A stretch of DNA of 64,000 nucleotides from positions 2,235,501-2,299,500 of the forward strand of contig NZ_CP011770.1 of NCBI RefSeq assembly GCF_001028705.1, given 5' to 3'. Origin of the DNA: Croceicoccus naphthovorans (GTDB lineage: Bacteria; Pseudomonadota; Alphaproteobacteria; Sphingomonadales; Sphingomonadaceae). The notes below the pieces were generated by a model. That model did no database searches, was not told the origin of the DNA, and worked only from the letters and a program-made list of their open reading frames with translations. Shown here one piece after another: positions 46,395 to 54,450 of this stretch. Numbering within the stretch: the stretch's first letter is position 1; each line of letters opens with the position of its first letter. The translations under genes and the position numbers were made by a program.

Positions 46395-48425
46395 ATGTTG
46401 CGAAGTTCGATCCTGTTTTGCCTTGCCACTATTCTCGGTGCAACTGCGGCCCATGCCGACGAAAGCCAGATAGAACGCGGCCCACTGCCGCAATGGGTGC
46501 AACCCTCGGAATTGATGGACCTGCCCGAGAACCCGACCGGTGCGATTTTCGTAAGGCAGCAGGATACGCTGGTGCACCTCGATGCCAAGGGTCAGGCGCA
46601 ATATCTAGGGTACCGGATCAAGGTGCTCCATCCCAACGCGCTGCAGCTTGGCAATCTGTCGATTTCCTGGAATCCTGCTGGCGGAAATCCTGTCATCCAC
46701 GCGCTAAAGGTCCATCGCGACGGCGAAGTGATCGATGTCCTGAAAGACGCGCGTTTCGAAATCCTGCGCCGCGAGGATCAGTTGGAAGCCGCCCATATCG
46801 ACGGCATCCTGACCGCGGTGCTTCGCGTTGCCGATCTTCGGGTTGGCGACGAGTTGGAATTCAGCCTGACGACCCGCACGGACGACCCCACGCTGGGTTC
46901 GACAAGTTCGGGAGCTCTGGTTCTTCATCCTGAGCCCGGACCGGGCCGTTATCGGTTGGGACTAAGCTGGGACGACGGGCAAAAGCCGACAGTGCGGATG
47001 ACGCCGGCCTTCACTGCCGCACAGCAAGCAGGCAAGCAGGCGCTGGATTTTCAGTTCGACAATCCGCCAGTCGTGATCGCGCCGAAGGATGCGCCGCCGC
47101 GCTATCAGGTTTTCCGGTTTGCGGAGTACAGCGACTTTGCCGACTGGAACGCCGTGTCCCGGCGATTCGCCAAACTCTATTCCGAAACCTCACAGATCGG
47201 CAGCAGTGAACCGTTGATGCGCGAGGTCGCGCGGATCGCGAAGCTGGATGGAGGCAAGCTGGCCAAGGCGAGCGCAGCGCTGAAACTGGTGCAGCAGGAC
47301 GTGCGCTATATCTACGTCGGGCTGAACGGCGGCAACCTGCGCCCTGCCGATGCCAGCGAGACGTGGAGCCTTCGGTACGGCGATTGCAAGGGCAAGACCG
47401 TCCTCCTGCTGGGCCTGTTGCGCGAACTGGGCATCGATGCGCAGGCAGTGATGGTCAACAGTTCGGGAAACGACGACGGCTTGGACGAACGGTTGCCCAG
47501 CCCCGGCATGTTCGATCATGTGCTGGTCCGCGCGCATATCGACGGGAAAACCCATTACCTCGACGGCACGCTTCCCCCGGTCGTCCCGCCATCGGAAAAA
47601 CCGTTGCTGCCCTATCGCTGGGTGCTTCCGCTAACCAGCGACGGCAGCGGGCTGGAGCATCTCGATTGGCACCCCGCCGAATTGCCCGATTCGATAAACA
47701 TCTATGAAATCGATGCCCGACAAGGGTTCGACGAACCGGCGCGGATCACCAGCAGGACGATCATTCGCGGCGTCGCGGGGCTGGAGCAACAGGTCCAGTT
47801 ATCCGCCGTTTCCAAGGCCCAGATGCTGAGCGCCTTTCGCCAGAGCCTGACTGGCGATACCTGGCAATCGATCGAGAATGTCGATTGGCATTACGACGAA
47901 AAAGCAGGCGCCAGCATCCTTGAGATTACCGGGCTGGGCACGGTCGATTGGGATGACGATGGCGACGGAGCGCGATCGCTGGCCTTGCCGGGTGGCGGCT
48001 TTAACCCGCCCCAGCGTCGCGTCCGAACCGCAGAGCAGGACCAGTCGCTACCCTATTACAACAAGCCCGAATTTTCCTGCCATGTGACGACCGTGCGCCT
48101 GCCCGCCGACACCCGGCCCGAACAATGGTCGCACAAGCGCAGTTTCAATCAGGGCATGTTCGGTCGCAACTATTACCGCGCGTTTGCGATCGAAGACGGC
48201 TCTCTCCGCATGGTGCGATCTTACCGCGTGGAGGAGCAGGAGATCACCGCAGCCCGCGCCGCGAAAGACAACGGTCGGATTGCCGATTTCGACAACAGCA
48301 TGGGCTGGATTTTCTATAACCCGGAACGCGACAGGCCCGTCGTCAACCGCATCGACGTTCCGGCAACGTTCGAGATCGATTGGGCGACAGACGCTTCGGC
48401 ATGCCTGTCGCCCAACGCTGCCTAG
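46395..48425 (+). CDS. DUF3857/transglutaminase-like exported protein
   Basis: A 676-residue protein with a signal peptide (MLRSSILFCLATILGATAAHA). The first half is DUF3857 (LGYRIKVLHPNALQLGNLSI and LRVGDELEFSLTTRTDD). The second half is a transglutaminase-like core with catalytic Cys in RYGDCKGKTVLLLGLLREL, His in MFDHVLVRAHIDGKTHYLD and the following Asp. The order DUF3857-transglutaminase is common in proteobacterial periplasmic proteins of unknown substrate. Confidence 0.82.
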   Translation: MLRSSILFCLATILGATAAHADESQIERGPLPQWVQPSELMDLPENPTGAIFVRQQDTLVHLDAKGQAQYLGYRIKVLHPNALQLGNLSISWNPAGGNPVIHALKVHRDGEVIDVLKDARFEILRREDQLEAAHIDGILTAVLRVADLRVGDELEFSLTTRTDDPTLGSTSSGALVLHPEPGPGRYRLGLSWDDGQKPTVRMTPAFTAAQQAGKQALDFQFDNPPVVIAPKDAPPRYQVFRFAEYSDFADWNAVSRRFAKLYSETSQIGSSEPLMREVARIAKLDGGKLAKASAALKLVQQDVRYIYVGLNGGNLRPADASETWSLRYGDCKGKTVLLLGLLRELGIDAQAVMVNSSGNDDGLDERLPSPGMFDHVLVRAHIDGKTHYLDGTLPPVVPPSEKPLLPYRWVLPLTSDGSGLEHLDWHPAELPDSINIYEIDARQGFDEPARITSRTIIRGVAGLEQQVQLSAVSKAQMLSAFRQSLTGDTWQSIENVDWHYDEKAGASILEITGLGTVDWDDDGDGARSLALPGGGFNPPQRRVRTAEQDQSLPYYNKPEFSCHVTTVRLPADTRPEQWSHKRSFNQGMFGRNYYRAFAIEDGSLRMVRSYRVEEQEITAARAAKDNGRIADFDNSMGWIFYNPERDRPVVNRIDVPATFEIDWATDASACLSPNAA

Positions 48426-48441
48426 CGGAGCCTATCGCGCC

Positions 48442-49200
48442 CTATTTCGCGTCGAGCGCAAGCACCGTACGCTGGGCCACATCGGCGATCAGGGCGGCCC
48501 AGCGCGCCTGTCCGGCCTCTGTCGCGATCAGGTCGTTGCGGACTTCGATGGCAAGGTAATCGCGGCCTTTCGCCTCTGCATGGCGGTTCATGGTCGCGTT
48601 GAGTTCCCGGCCCGAATAGGGCTGGTTGTCGCCCACCGTCAGGCCCTGCGCGGCAAATAGCCGGATCGCATGGCGTGCGGGTTCGGCGTTTTGATTGTAG
48701 AGCAGCGCGACTTCCCACGGGCGGTTCTCGTCGGGCTGTGTTTCCAGCTGCGGGGTAAAGCTGTGGAGCGAGACGATCAGGCGCGGGTCCGCCTCGTCCA
48801 GCCAGTCCGCCATCGCGTCGTGATAGGGGTGGTAGAATTTCGCCAGCCGCTCCGCGCGATCCGCGCCGATGTTGCCGGGGACCAACACGCCGTCGCTTTC
48901 CATCGGGATCAGGTTGGGGTGATCTTCCTCACGGTGAAGGTCGATGACAAGGCGGCTGACACAGGCCAAGTGCGCAGGGATGGCGTGGCGGCGGGCCATG
49001 CGTTCGGCTACGCCCTCTACCCCGATGTCGACCGCGATGTGCATGTCCATCGTGCCGGGCGGAACGCCTAGGTCCAGACCTTCCGGCACGAGGTTACTTG
49101 CATGGTCGGAGACAAGGACGATTCCAGTTTTTCCTGGGCCGACGGTCTTCGGGGTGCCGATCCGGCGGTACGGGCGCGTTGTCGGGGTTTCGGGGCTCAA
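48442..49200 (-). CDS. N-formylglutamate amidohydrolase family protein
   Basis: A 252-residue protein. Metal-site segments SDHASNLVPEG, DIGVEGVAERMA, SRLVIDLHREEDHPNLIP and LHSFTPQLETQ match N-formylglutamate amidohydrolase-like enzymes. The start TTG at 49200 overlaps the ispE stop as TTGA and has AGGA eight bases upstream; GTG 49224 is a longer alternative. Substrate not certain. Confidence 0.85.
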   Translation of the reverse strand: MSPETPTTRPYRRIGTPKTVGPGKTGIVLVSDHASNLVPEGLDLGVPPGTMDMHIAVDIGVEGVAERMARRHAIPAHLACVSRLVIDLHREEDHPNLIPMESDGVLVPGNIGADRAERLAKFYHPYHDAMADWLDEADPRLIVSLHSFTPQLETQPDENRPWEVALLYNQNAEPARHAIRLFAAQGLTVGDNQPYSGRELNATMNRHAEAKGRDYLAIEVRNDLIATEAGQARWAALIADVAQRTVLALDAK

Positions 49201-50021
49201 CGCAAAAGTCCTGTCATCTGCCACCAGTCGGGCTGGCGGGCGGCAATATCGGCGGCGGCGGCATCGCGCGCGGCGGTGTCGGCGTATAACGCGAAACAGG
49301 TGGCTCCAGATCCCGACATCCGCGCCAGCCACGGTGCGGTATCGGCCAGCGCGGCGAGTATGTCGGCCACCGGAGGGCAAATCGCGATGGCGGGGGCTTC
49401 CAGATCGTTGCGGCCATTGGTGGCGATTTCGCGGGCGGAACCGGTGGGCAAAGCGCCCCCGTCCTTGCCCTTCCCGTCTTTGGCCCAAGCCTTGAACACC
49501 GGCCCGGTCGGCACCGGCACGCGCGGGTTTACCAGCAGGATGGGCGTGCCCTTCAGATCGTTATCGACCCGCTCCAACTCCGTCCCGGTGCCGCGCCCGA
49601 TCTTCATGTCCGACCAGACGCAGGCCGGAACGTCGGCACCCAGCGCGGCGGCGCGTTGCATGACGTCGTTCGGCACCGATTGCGCCTCTGCGATCATGCG
49701 GATCAGCGCGCCCGCATCGGCGGACCCGCCGCCCAGCCCCGCCGCGACCGGCAGGTTCTTTTCGAGATGGACGTGCCAGCCTTCGCCGCGCGGAAACTTC
49801 GTCAGCGTGTGGGCGAGGATGTTGTCGAACGGATTATCCAGCGCGCCCGCAAATTCGCCGGAGACGGTGATGCGATCCTCGCCCGCGAACTCGGCGGCCA
49901 GCCGGTCGCCGCCATCGACGAAGGCGAACAGCGTTTCAAGCTCGTGATACCCATCCTCCCGCCGCCTGCGGACATGCAGCGCAAGGTTGATCTTGGCGTA
50001 GGCGGTTTCGGTGAGGGTCAT
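49197..50021 (-). CDS. ispE: 4-diphosphocytidyl-2-C-methyl-D-erythritol kinase
   Basis: GHMP kinase of 274 residues in the MEP isoprenoid pathway. N-terminal TETAYAKINLALHVRRRRED and the ATP motif LPVAAGLGGGSADAGALIR are diagnostic, followed by NPRVPVPTGPVF and MSGSGATCFALY. The gene is followed by the amidohydrolase (4-base overlap) and preceded by a short lipoprotein gene that has been split by an insertion. Confidence 0.94.
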   Translation of the reverse strand: MTLTETAYAKINLALHVRRRREDGYHELETLFAFVDGGDRLAAEFAGEDRITVSGEFAGALDNPFDNILAHTLTKFPRGEGWHVHLEKNLPVAAGLGGGSADAGALIRMIAEAQSVPNDVMQRAAALGADVPACVWSDMKIGRGTGTELERVDNDLKGTPILLVNPRVPVPTGPVFKAWAKDGKGKDGGALPTGSAREIATNGRNDLEAPAIAICPPVADILAALADTAPWLARMSGSGATCFALYADTAARDAAAADIAARQPDWWQMTGLLR

Positions 50022-50053
50022 GAATTGGTCAGATTCGGATTTATAGTGACTGA

Positions 50054-50431
50054 CTATCGGCGGATAGTCGAATCCGAGGGAATCTCATAATATCTTGATT
50101 CGAATTCATTTCTTGGAGAATTGATTGGGCGAAGTTCATCTACGCGAACCACAATAATCCACTTACTCCCTTCACTTCCCTCAAATCCTTTTATGAAAAG
50201 GTCAGCTTCAATTACCTTTCTCATGCTGGCATTTTTGTCTGTCAGAGTATTTATTGGCGCATTTTCAATTATATACGCCTCTGTTTCATGTGATAATACA
50301 GCATTCAAAGGATATTCACAATTTGGCAAATAAAGCTGCGGATGGAAAGCGATTCCATCTTGGCCAGCAATAACGATCATTTCAACTGTCAAAGGATAGC
50401 GTTCTATATCCAGCGCTTTCTTGGTGCAATC
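50054..50431 (-). pseudogene. C-terminal part of a lipoprotein gene split by an IS element
   Basis: The frame encodes DCTKKALDIERYPLTVEMIV and on to a stop at 50054; no known domain. It is AT-rich and has no start codon of its own, because its 5' end is at the IS target site. The first 25 codons are on the other side of the element at 51706-51780. Removing the element and one copy of the four-base duplication joins both parts in frame into a 150-residue lipoprotein. Confidence 0.85.
50428..50431. repeat. Target-site duplication, left copy
   Basis: AATC at 50428-50431 is repeated at 51702-51705, directly outside the terminal repeats of the element. Confidence 0.8.
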
Positions 50432-50497
50432 TGACGTGACCCCCTGATTTTCCTCCAATTTGGATTAGAGTCCGGCCCTTACAGAAGGACGGACGAG

Positions 50498-50764
50498 ATG
50501 AAGAGAACGAGGTTTTCCGAAGAGCAGATCATCGGTGTGCTGAAGGAGGCTGAGGCGGGTGCGAAGACCGCTGACCTGGCCCGGCGACACGGAGTGTCGG
50601 AAGCGACGATCTACAACTGGAAGTCGAAGTATGGCGGGCTGGAGGTGTCCGATGCCCGCCGACTGAAGGAGCTCGAGAGCGAGAACGCGAAGCTGAAGCG
50701 GTTGCTCGCCGATGCCATGTTGGACCAGGCCGCGTTGAAGGATCTTCTGGCAAAAAAGTTCTGA
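50498..50764 (+). CDS. IS3-family transposase OrfA
   Basis: An 88-residue protein with an N-terminal HTH ([40 protein letters not shown]) and a leucine-zipper-like C terminus ([20 protein letters not shown]) that drives dimerisation. Its end is reached in zero frame at TGA 50762-50764, while slippage at A AAA AAG (50752-50758) shifts into orfB to make the full transposase. Confidence 0.92.
   Translation: MKRTRFSEEQIIGVLKEAEAGAKTADLARRHGVSEATIYNWKSKYGGLEVSDARRLKELESENAKLKRLLADAMLDQAALKDLLAKKF
50752..50758 (+). promoter_or_regulatory. -1 frameshift slippery heptamer of the transposase
   Basis: A AAA AAG lies in the right phase near the end of orfA, and orfB is in the -1 frame. IS3 elements use this to make the OrfAB transposase. 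After slippage the protein continues [17 protein letters not shown] into the orfB frame. Confidence 0.8.
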
Positions 50765-50814
50765 CGCCCGCCGCCAAGCGGGAAGCTGTCGCTCATCTCC
50801 AGGCCTGCCACGGG

Positions 50815-51669
50815 ATGAGCGAGCGGCGGGCGTGCCGTGTCATCGATGCTGATCGCAAGAGCGTGCGTTACCGTTCCACCCGGGACGATGACGCCGATCT
50901 GCGTGAGAAGCTGCGCGAGCTGGCCAACCAGCGTCGGCGGTTCGGCTATCGCCGTCTGCACATCCTGCTGCGCCGGGAGGGGATCATGATCAACCGGAAG
51001 AAGACCCAGAGGCTCTACCGTGAGGAAGGGTTGGCGGTCAGACGACGACGCAGTCGCAGGCGTGCTGTGGGCACGAGAGCACCTGCTCCGGTGCTGGCGC
51101 TGCCGAACCAGCGCTGGAGCCTGGACTTTGTTCACGACCAGATGGCTTCGGGAAGACGATTCCGGGTGCTCAACGTGGTCGATGATGTGACGAGGGAGTG
51201 CCTGGCAGCGGTGCCGGATACGTCGATCTCCGGGCGCCGTGTCGTGCGCGAACTGACTGAGCTGATCGCGCAGCGTGGCAAGCCCGGCATGATCGTCAGC
51301 GACAATGGCACCGAGCTCACCAGCAATGCGGTGCTGGCATGGTGTGGGGAGATCGGTGTGGAGTGGCATTACATCGCACCGGGAAGGCCAATGCAAAACG
51401 CTTACGTCGAGAGCTTTAATGGCCGCATGCGGGACGAACTGCTCAATGAGACTTTGTTCCTCAGCATGGCTCACGCCCGCGTCGAGATCGCTGCCTGGGT
51501 GGAGGACTACAACCGGGAGAGGCCGCATTCTTCCCTCGACTACGACACCCCGGCGGCGTTCGCCGCCAAACTGGATAAGCAATGGCCAGCTTCGCTACGC
51601 CCTACGGGCTCCGCTACGCAGCCCATTGCTTCAACCGCGCTCATGCGCAACAACGCGGTCCGGCTCTAA
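50815..51669 (+). CDS. IS3-family transposase OrfB
   Basis: A 284-residue integrase core from ATG 50815 ([20 protein letters not shown]). The DDE motif is complete: LDFVHDQM (D), [13 protein letters not shown] (D) and [17 protein letters not shown] (E), with the [16 protein letters not shown] and [18 protein letters not shown] segments of the family. The -1 frame links it to orfA. Confidence 0.93.
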   Translation: MSERRACRVIDADRKSVRYRSTRDDDADLREKLRELANQRRRFGYRRLHILLRREGIMINRKKTQRLYREEGLAVRRRRSRRRAVGTRAPAPVLALPNQRWSLDFVHDQMASGRRFRVLNVVDDVTRECLAAVPDTSISGRRVVRELTELIAQRGKPGMIVSDNGTELTSNAVLAWCGEIGVEWHYIAPGRPMQNAYVESFNGRMRDELLNETLFLSMAHARVEIAAWVEDYNRERPHSSLDYDTPAAFAAKLDKQWPASLRPTGSATQPIASTALMRNNAVRL

Positions 51670-51701
51670 TCCCAGCTGGGGGAAAGCTGGGGGTCACGTC
51701 A

Positions 51702-51705
51702 AATC
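51702..51705. repeat. Target-site duplication, right copy
   Basis: AATC, matching the left copy at 50428-50431. Confidence 0.8.
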
Positions 51706-51780
51706 ATCCCGACCGTTAAGCTGCTTTGCTTGGCACCCACAGCATAAGAGCAAAGCAAGACAAGCGCCAATTGCCCGCAT
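51706..51780 (-). pseudogene. N-terminal part of the IS-split lipoprotein gene
   Basis: The first 25 codons from ATG 51780 read MRAIGACLALLLCCGCQAKQ and then LNGRD, a lipoprotein signal with lipobox LCCGC. GGGAG lies about eight bases before the ATG. The frame is open into the target duplication and, without the element, continues into DCTKKALDIERYP on the left side. The gene starts 12 bases after the ETF-QO stop on the same strand. Confidence 0.8.
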
Positions 51781-51792
51781 GAACTGGCTCCC

Positions 51793-53439
51793 TCACATAT
51801 TCGGATAGTTCGGCCCGCCGCCGCCTTCGGGCGTGGTCCAGACGATGTTCTGCTTCGGGTCCTTGATGTCGCAGGTCTTGCAGTGGACGCAGTTCTGCGC
51901 GTTGATCACGAACTTCGGCTCGCCCTCTTCCACGCCGGTGAATTCATAAACGCCCGCCGGGCAGTACCGCTGCGAGGGGCCGCCATAGACCGGCAGGTTG
52001 ACCTCGACCGGAATCGACGGGTCTTTCAGCTTCAGGTGGCAGGGCTGGTCTTCCTCGTGGTTGGTGTTCGACAGGAACACAGAGGACAGCCGGTCGAAGC
52101 TGATCTTGCCGTCGGGCTTGGGATACTCGATCTTCGGGTAGAGATCGGCGCGGCCCGTGCTTTCGTAGTCGGCATGGTGCCCCATCGTGATCGGCAGGCC
52201 GATCTTCAGCGTGCGCATCCACATGTCGGCCCCGGCAAGGATTGTACCGATGGTACCGCCGAACTTGGCGACCGCAGGCTCGGCGTTCTTCACCTTCTGC
52301 AGTTCCTCGGCAATCCACGAATTGCGCAGGTTCGCTTCGTATTCCGCGACCTCGTCACCTTCGCGGCCCGCGGCGATCGCCTCGGCAATCGCTTCGGCGG
52401 CGAGCATGCCGCTCTTCATCGCGGTGTGGCTGCCCTTGATGCGGGGCACGTTCACGAAGCCCGCCGCACAACCGATCAGCGCGCCGCCGGGGAAGCCCAG
52501 CTTTGGCACCGACTGCCAGCCGCCTTCGTTGATGGCGCGCGCGCCATAGGCAACGCGTTTGCCGCCCTCCAGGATCTTGCGAATCTCGGGGTGCTGCTTC
52601 CAACGCTGGAATTCCTCAAACGGATATACCCACGGGTTCTTGTAATCGAGCGCGACCACGAAGCCGAGCGCCACCTGACCGTTCGCCTGATGATAGAGAA
52701 ATCCGCCGCCCCAGCTTTCGCTCTCGCTCAAAGGCCAGCCCTGCGTGTGAATGACGCGGCCCGGAACGTGCAGTTCGGGATCGATGTCCCACAGTTCCTT
52801 CATGCCAAGGCCATAGACCTGCGGCTGGCAATTCGCCTCCAGGTCGTATTTCGCCTTCAGTTCCTTGGTCAGGGAACCGCGCGCGCCTTCGGCGAAGAGC
52901 GTGTACTTGCCGTGCAGCTCCATGCCTGCGGCATAGTCCGCCTTGTGGCTGCCATCGGCGGCAACGCCCATGTCGCCGGTGGCCACGCCCTTCACCGATC
53001 CGTCTTCGTTATAAAGCACCTCGGCCGCGGGGAAGCCGGGGAAGATTTCCACGCCCAGTTCCTCGGCCTTTTCGGCCAGCCAGCGGCACAGGTTGGCCAG
53101 CGATCCGGTGTAGTTGCCGTCGTTCGACAACAGCGGCGGCATGAAGGCGTGGGGCAGCGCGTATTTCTTGCCGCGCGTCAGCACCCAGTGCAGGTTGTCC
53201 GTCACCGGCGTTTCCGCCATCGTGCACCCTTCGTCCCGCCAGTCGGGGAACAATTCGTCCAGCGCACGCGGATCGATCACCGCGCCCGACAGGATGTGCG
53301 CGCCGATCTCGCTGCCCTTTTCCAGAACGCAAACCTCAAGGTCCGCGTTCGTCTGCTTCAGCCGGATGGCCGCCGAAAGGCCCGCCACGCCGCCGCCAAC
53401 GACGACGACGTCATAGGGCATGGATTCGCGTTCGCTCAT
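51793..53439 (-). CDS. Electron transfer flavoprotein-ubiquinone oxidoreductase
   Basis: Membrane-bound FAD/Fe-S enzyme of 548 residues that passes electrons from acyl-CoA and amino-acid dehydrogenases (through ETF) to ubiquinone. FAD motif VVVVGGGVAGLSAAIRLKQ; C-terminal 4Fe-4S ligands in RYCPAGVYEF, NAQNCVHCKTCDIKDPKQN. ATG 53439 (MSERESMPYDVV) is used; ATG 53463 adds eight residues. It fits the acyl-CoA oxidation context of the first cluster. Confidence 0.92.
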   Translation of the reverse strand: MSERESMPYDVVVVGGGVAGLSAAIRLKQTNADLEVCVLEKGSEIGAHILSGAVIDPRALDELFPDWRDEGCTMAETPVTDNLHWVLTRGKKYALPHAFMPPLLSNDGNYTGSLANLCRWLAEKAEELGVEIFPGFPAAEVLYNEDGSVKGVATGDMGVAADGSHKADYAAGMELHGKYTLFAEGARGSLTKELKAKYDLEANCQPQVYGLGMKELWDIDPELHVPGRVIHTQGWPLSESESWGGGFLYHQANGQVALGFVVALDYKNPWVYPFEEFQRWKQHPEIRKILEGGKRVAYGARAINEGGWQSVPKLGFPGGALIGCAAGFVNVPRIKGSHTAMKSGMLAAEAIAEAIAAGREGDEVAEYEANLRNSWIAEELQKVKNAEPAVAKFGGTIGTILAGADMWMRTLKIGLPITMGHHADYESTGRADLYPKIEYPKPDGKISFDRLSSVFLSNTNHEEDQPCHLKLKDPSIPVEVNLPVYGGPSQRYCPAGVYEFTGVEEGEPKFVINAQNCVHCKTCDIKDPKQNIVWTTPEGGGGPNYPNM

Positions 53440-53562
53440 GTCTTTGTGTGTCCCCGCACTCATAGCTATTTCAATCTTTGCACATGGCCTTGATTGCACG
53501 GCGCGGGATCGTCAAGGGTGTCGCCGCGTCAATATCGGCTTTCCTGATATGCAATCGGCGAC

Positions 53563-54354
53563 ATGATGGAGTTTTTTCGAGGCGTGAGCGAGGCCGGTAG
53601 CGAGTGGCAGGACATGGCCGATGCGCTTTCCGCATTCTGGCGCGACGCCGGGGTGGACCTGACGTTTGCAGACGCCCCGCGCGACTGGCTGGCCGAAAAC
53701 GCGGCCAAGACCGCGCCGAAGGAAAAGGACCGCACCCGCCCCGCCGTCAACGTCCCGCCGCCCGTACCGCTTGGCCCCGCAGCCCCGGCGACACCCGCCA
53801 TCGCAGCGGATCGTACCGACCTGCCCGCCGATCTGGATGCGTTTGCCGCATGGTGGCTGGCCGATCCGGCGCTCGATCCCGGACCCGTCGCACGCCGCGT
53901 GGCACCGCGCGGAACGGCAAAGGCGCCGCTGATGGTAATCGTGGCCGAACCGGAAGGGGGCGACACCGACACGCTGCTGTCCGGCCCGCAAGGCGTGCTG
54001 TTCGACGCGATAGAACGGGCGATGGGGTTCACACCGAACGCCGTCTATCGCGCAAGCGCCCTGCCCCGTCCGACCCCGGCGGCGGATTGGGAAGCGGTGG
54101 GCAATGCAGGCATGGGCGCGGTGCTGCGGCACCATGTCGCATTGGGCGACCCGGAAAGGCTCTTGGTCCTGTCGCGCGAAGCCATCGGCTTGCTCAAACC
54201 CGAACGGTTTGAAGGCGACGGCACCGGCGCGCTGGCGATCAACGGACGGGAAATCCCGTTGCTGGCAGCTTATCCACTCGCCCAGTTGCTAGAAAGACCT
54301 TCATATAAAAGGATTTTCTGGCAACGCTGGCTCGCCTTCGCACACCCTGCTTGA
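53563..54354 (+). CDS. Uracil-DNA glycosylase-like protein without cysteines
   Basis: A 263-residue protein. The C-terminal 150 residues follow the fold pattern of family-4 uracil-DNA glycosylases: LMVIVAEPEGGDTDTLLSGP, GVLFDAIERAMGF, AVYRASALPRPTP and GDPERLLVLSREAIGLL. But the whole protein has no cysteine, so the 4Fe-4S cluster of family 4 is absent, and motif A reads AEPEG where active enzymes have GEAPG. The N-terminal 110 residues are a proline/alanine-rich linker and a helix. It is probably a non-catalytic or altered relative. Not confidently a DNA repair enzyme. Confidence 0.6.
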   Translation: MMEFFRGVSEAGSEWQDMADALSAFWRDAGVDLTFADAPRDWLAENAAKTAPKEKDRTRPAVNVPPPVPLGPAAPATPAIAADRTDLPADLDAFAAWWLADPALDPGPVARRVAPRGTAKAPLMVIVAEPEGGDTDTLLSGPQGVLFDAIERAMGFTPNAVYRASALPRPTPAADWEAVGNAGMGAVLRHHVALGDPERLLVLSREAIGLLKPERFEGDGTGALAINGREIPLLAAYPLAQLLERPSYKRIFWQRWLAFAHPA

Positions 54355-54450
54355 CGGCGGCACCCTTGCGGATTCACTGTCGGTGAAAATGGCCGGTGCT
54401 TCGCGCCTCGTTCATCCGGCCTTTACCTTGAAGTCGCAAAAAGGGCTGTC

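Larger units (their letters stand above)
50432..51701 (+). mobile_element. IS3-family insertion sequence (IS407-like), intact
   Basis: A 1270-base element with terminal inverted repeats TGACGTGACCCCC at both ends (50432-50444 and complement at 51689-51701), imperfectly matching for about 38 bases including GGATTAGAG. It carries overlapping transposase frames orfA and orfB with an AAAAAAG slippery site and makes a 4-bp target duplication, as in the IS407 group. All transposase motifs are intact, so it may be active. It interrupts a lipoprotein gene. Confidence 0.92.

Noticed and set aside
53440..53463. Upstream ATG 53463 as ETF-QO start
   Set aside because: Weak ribosome site; ATG 53439 has a GGGGA about ten bases upstream. 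Not excluded.
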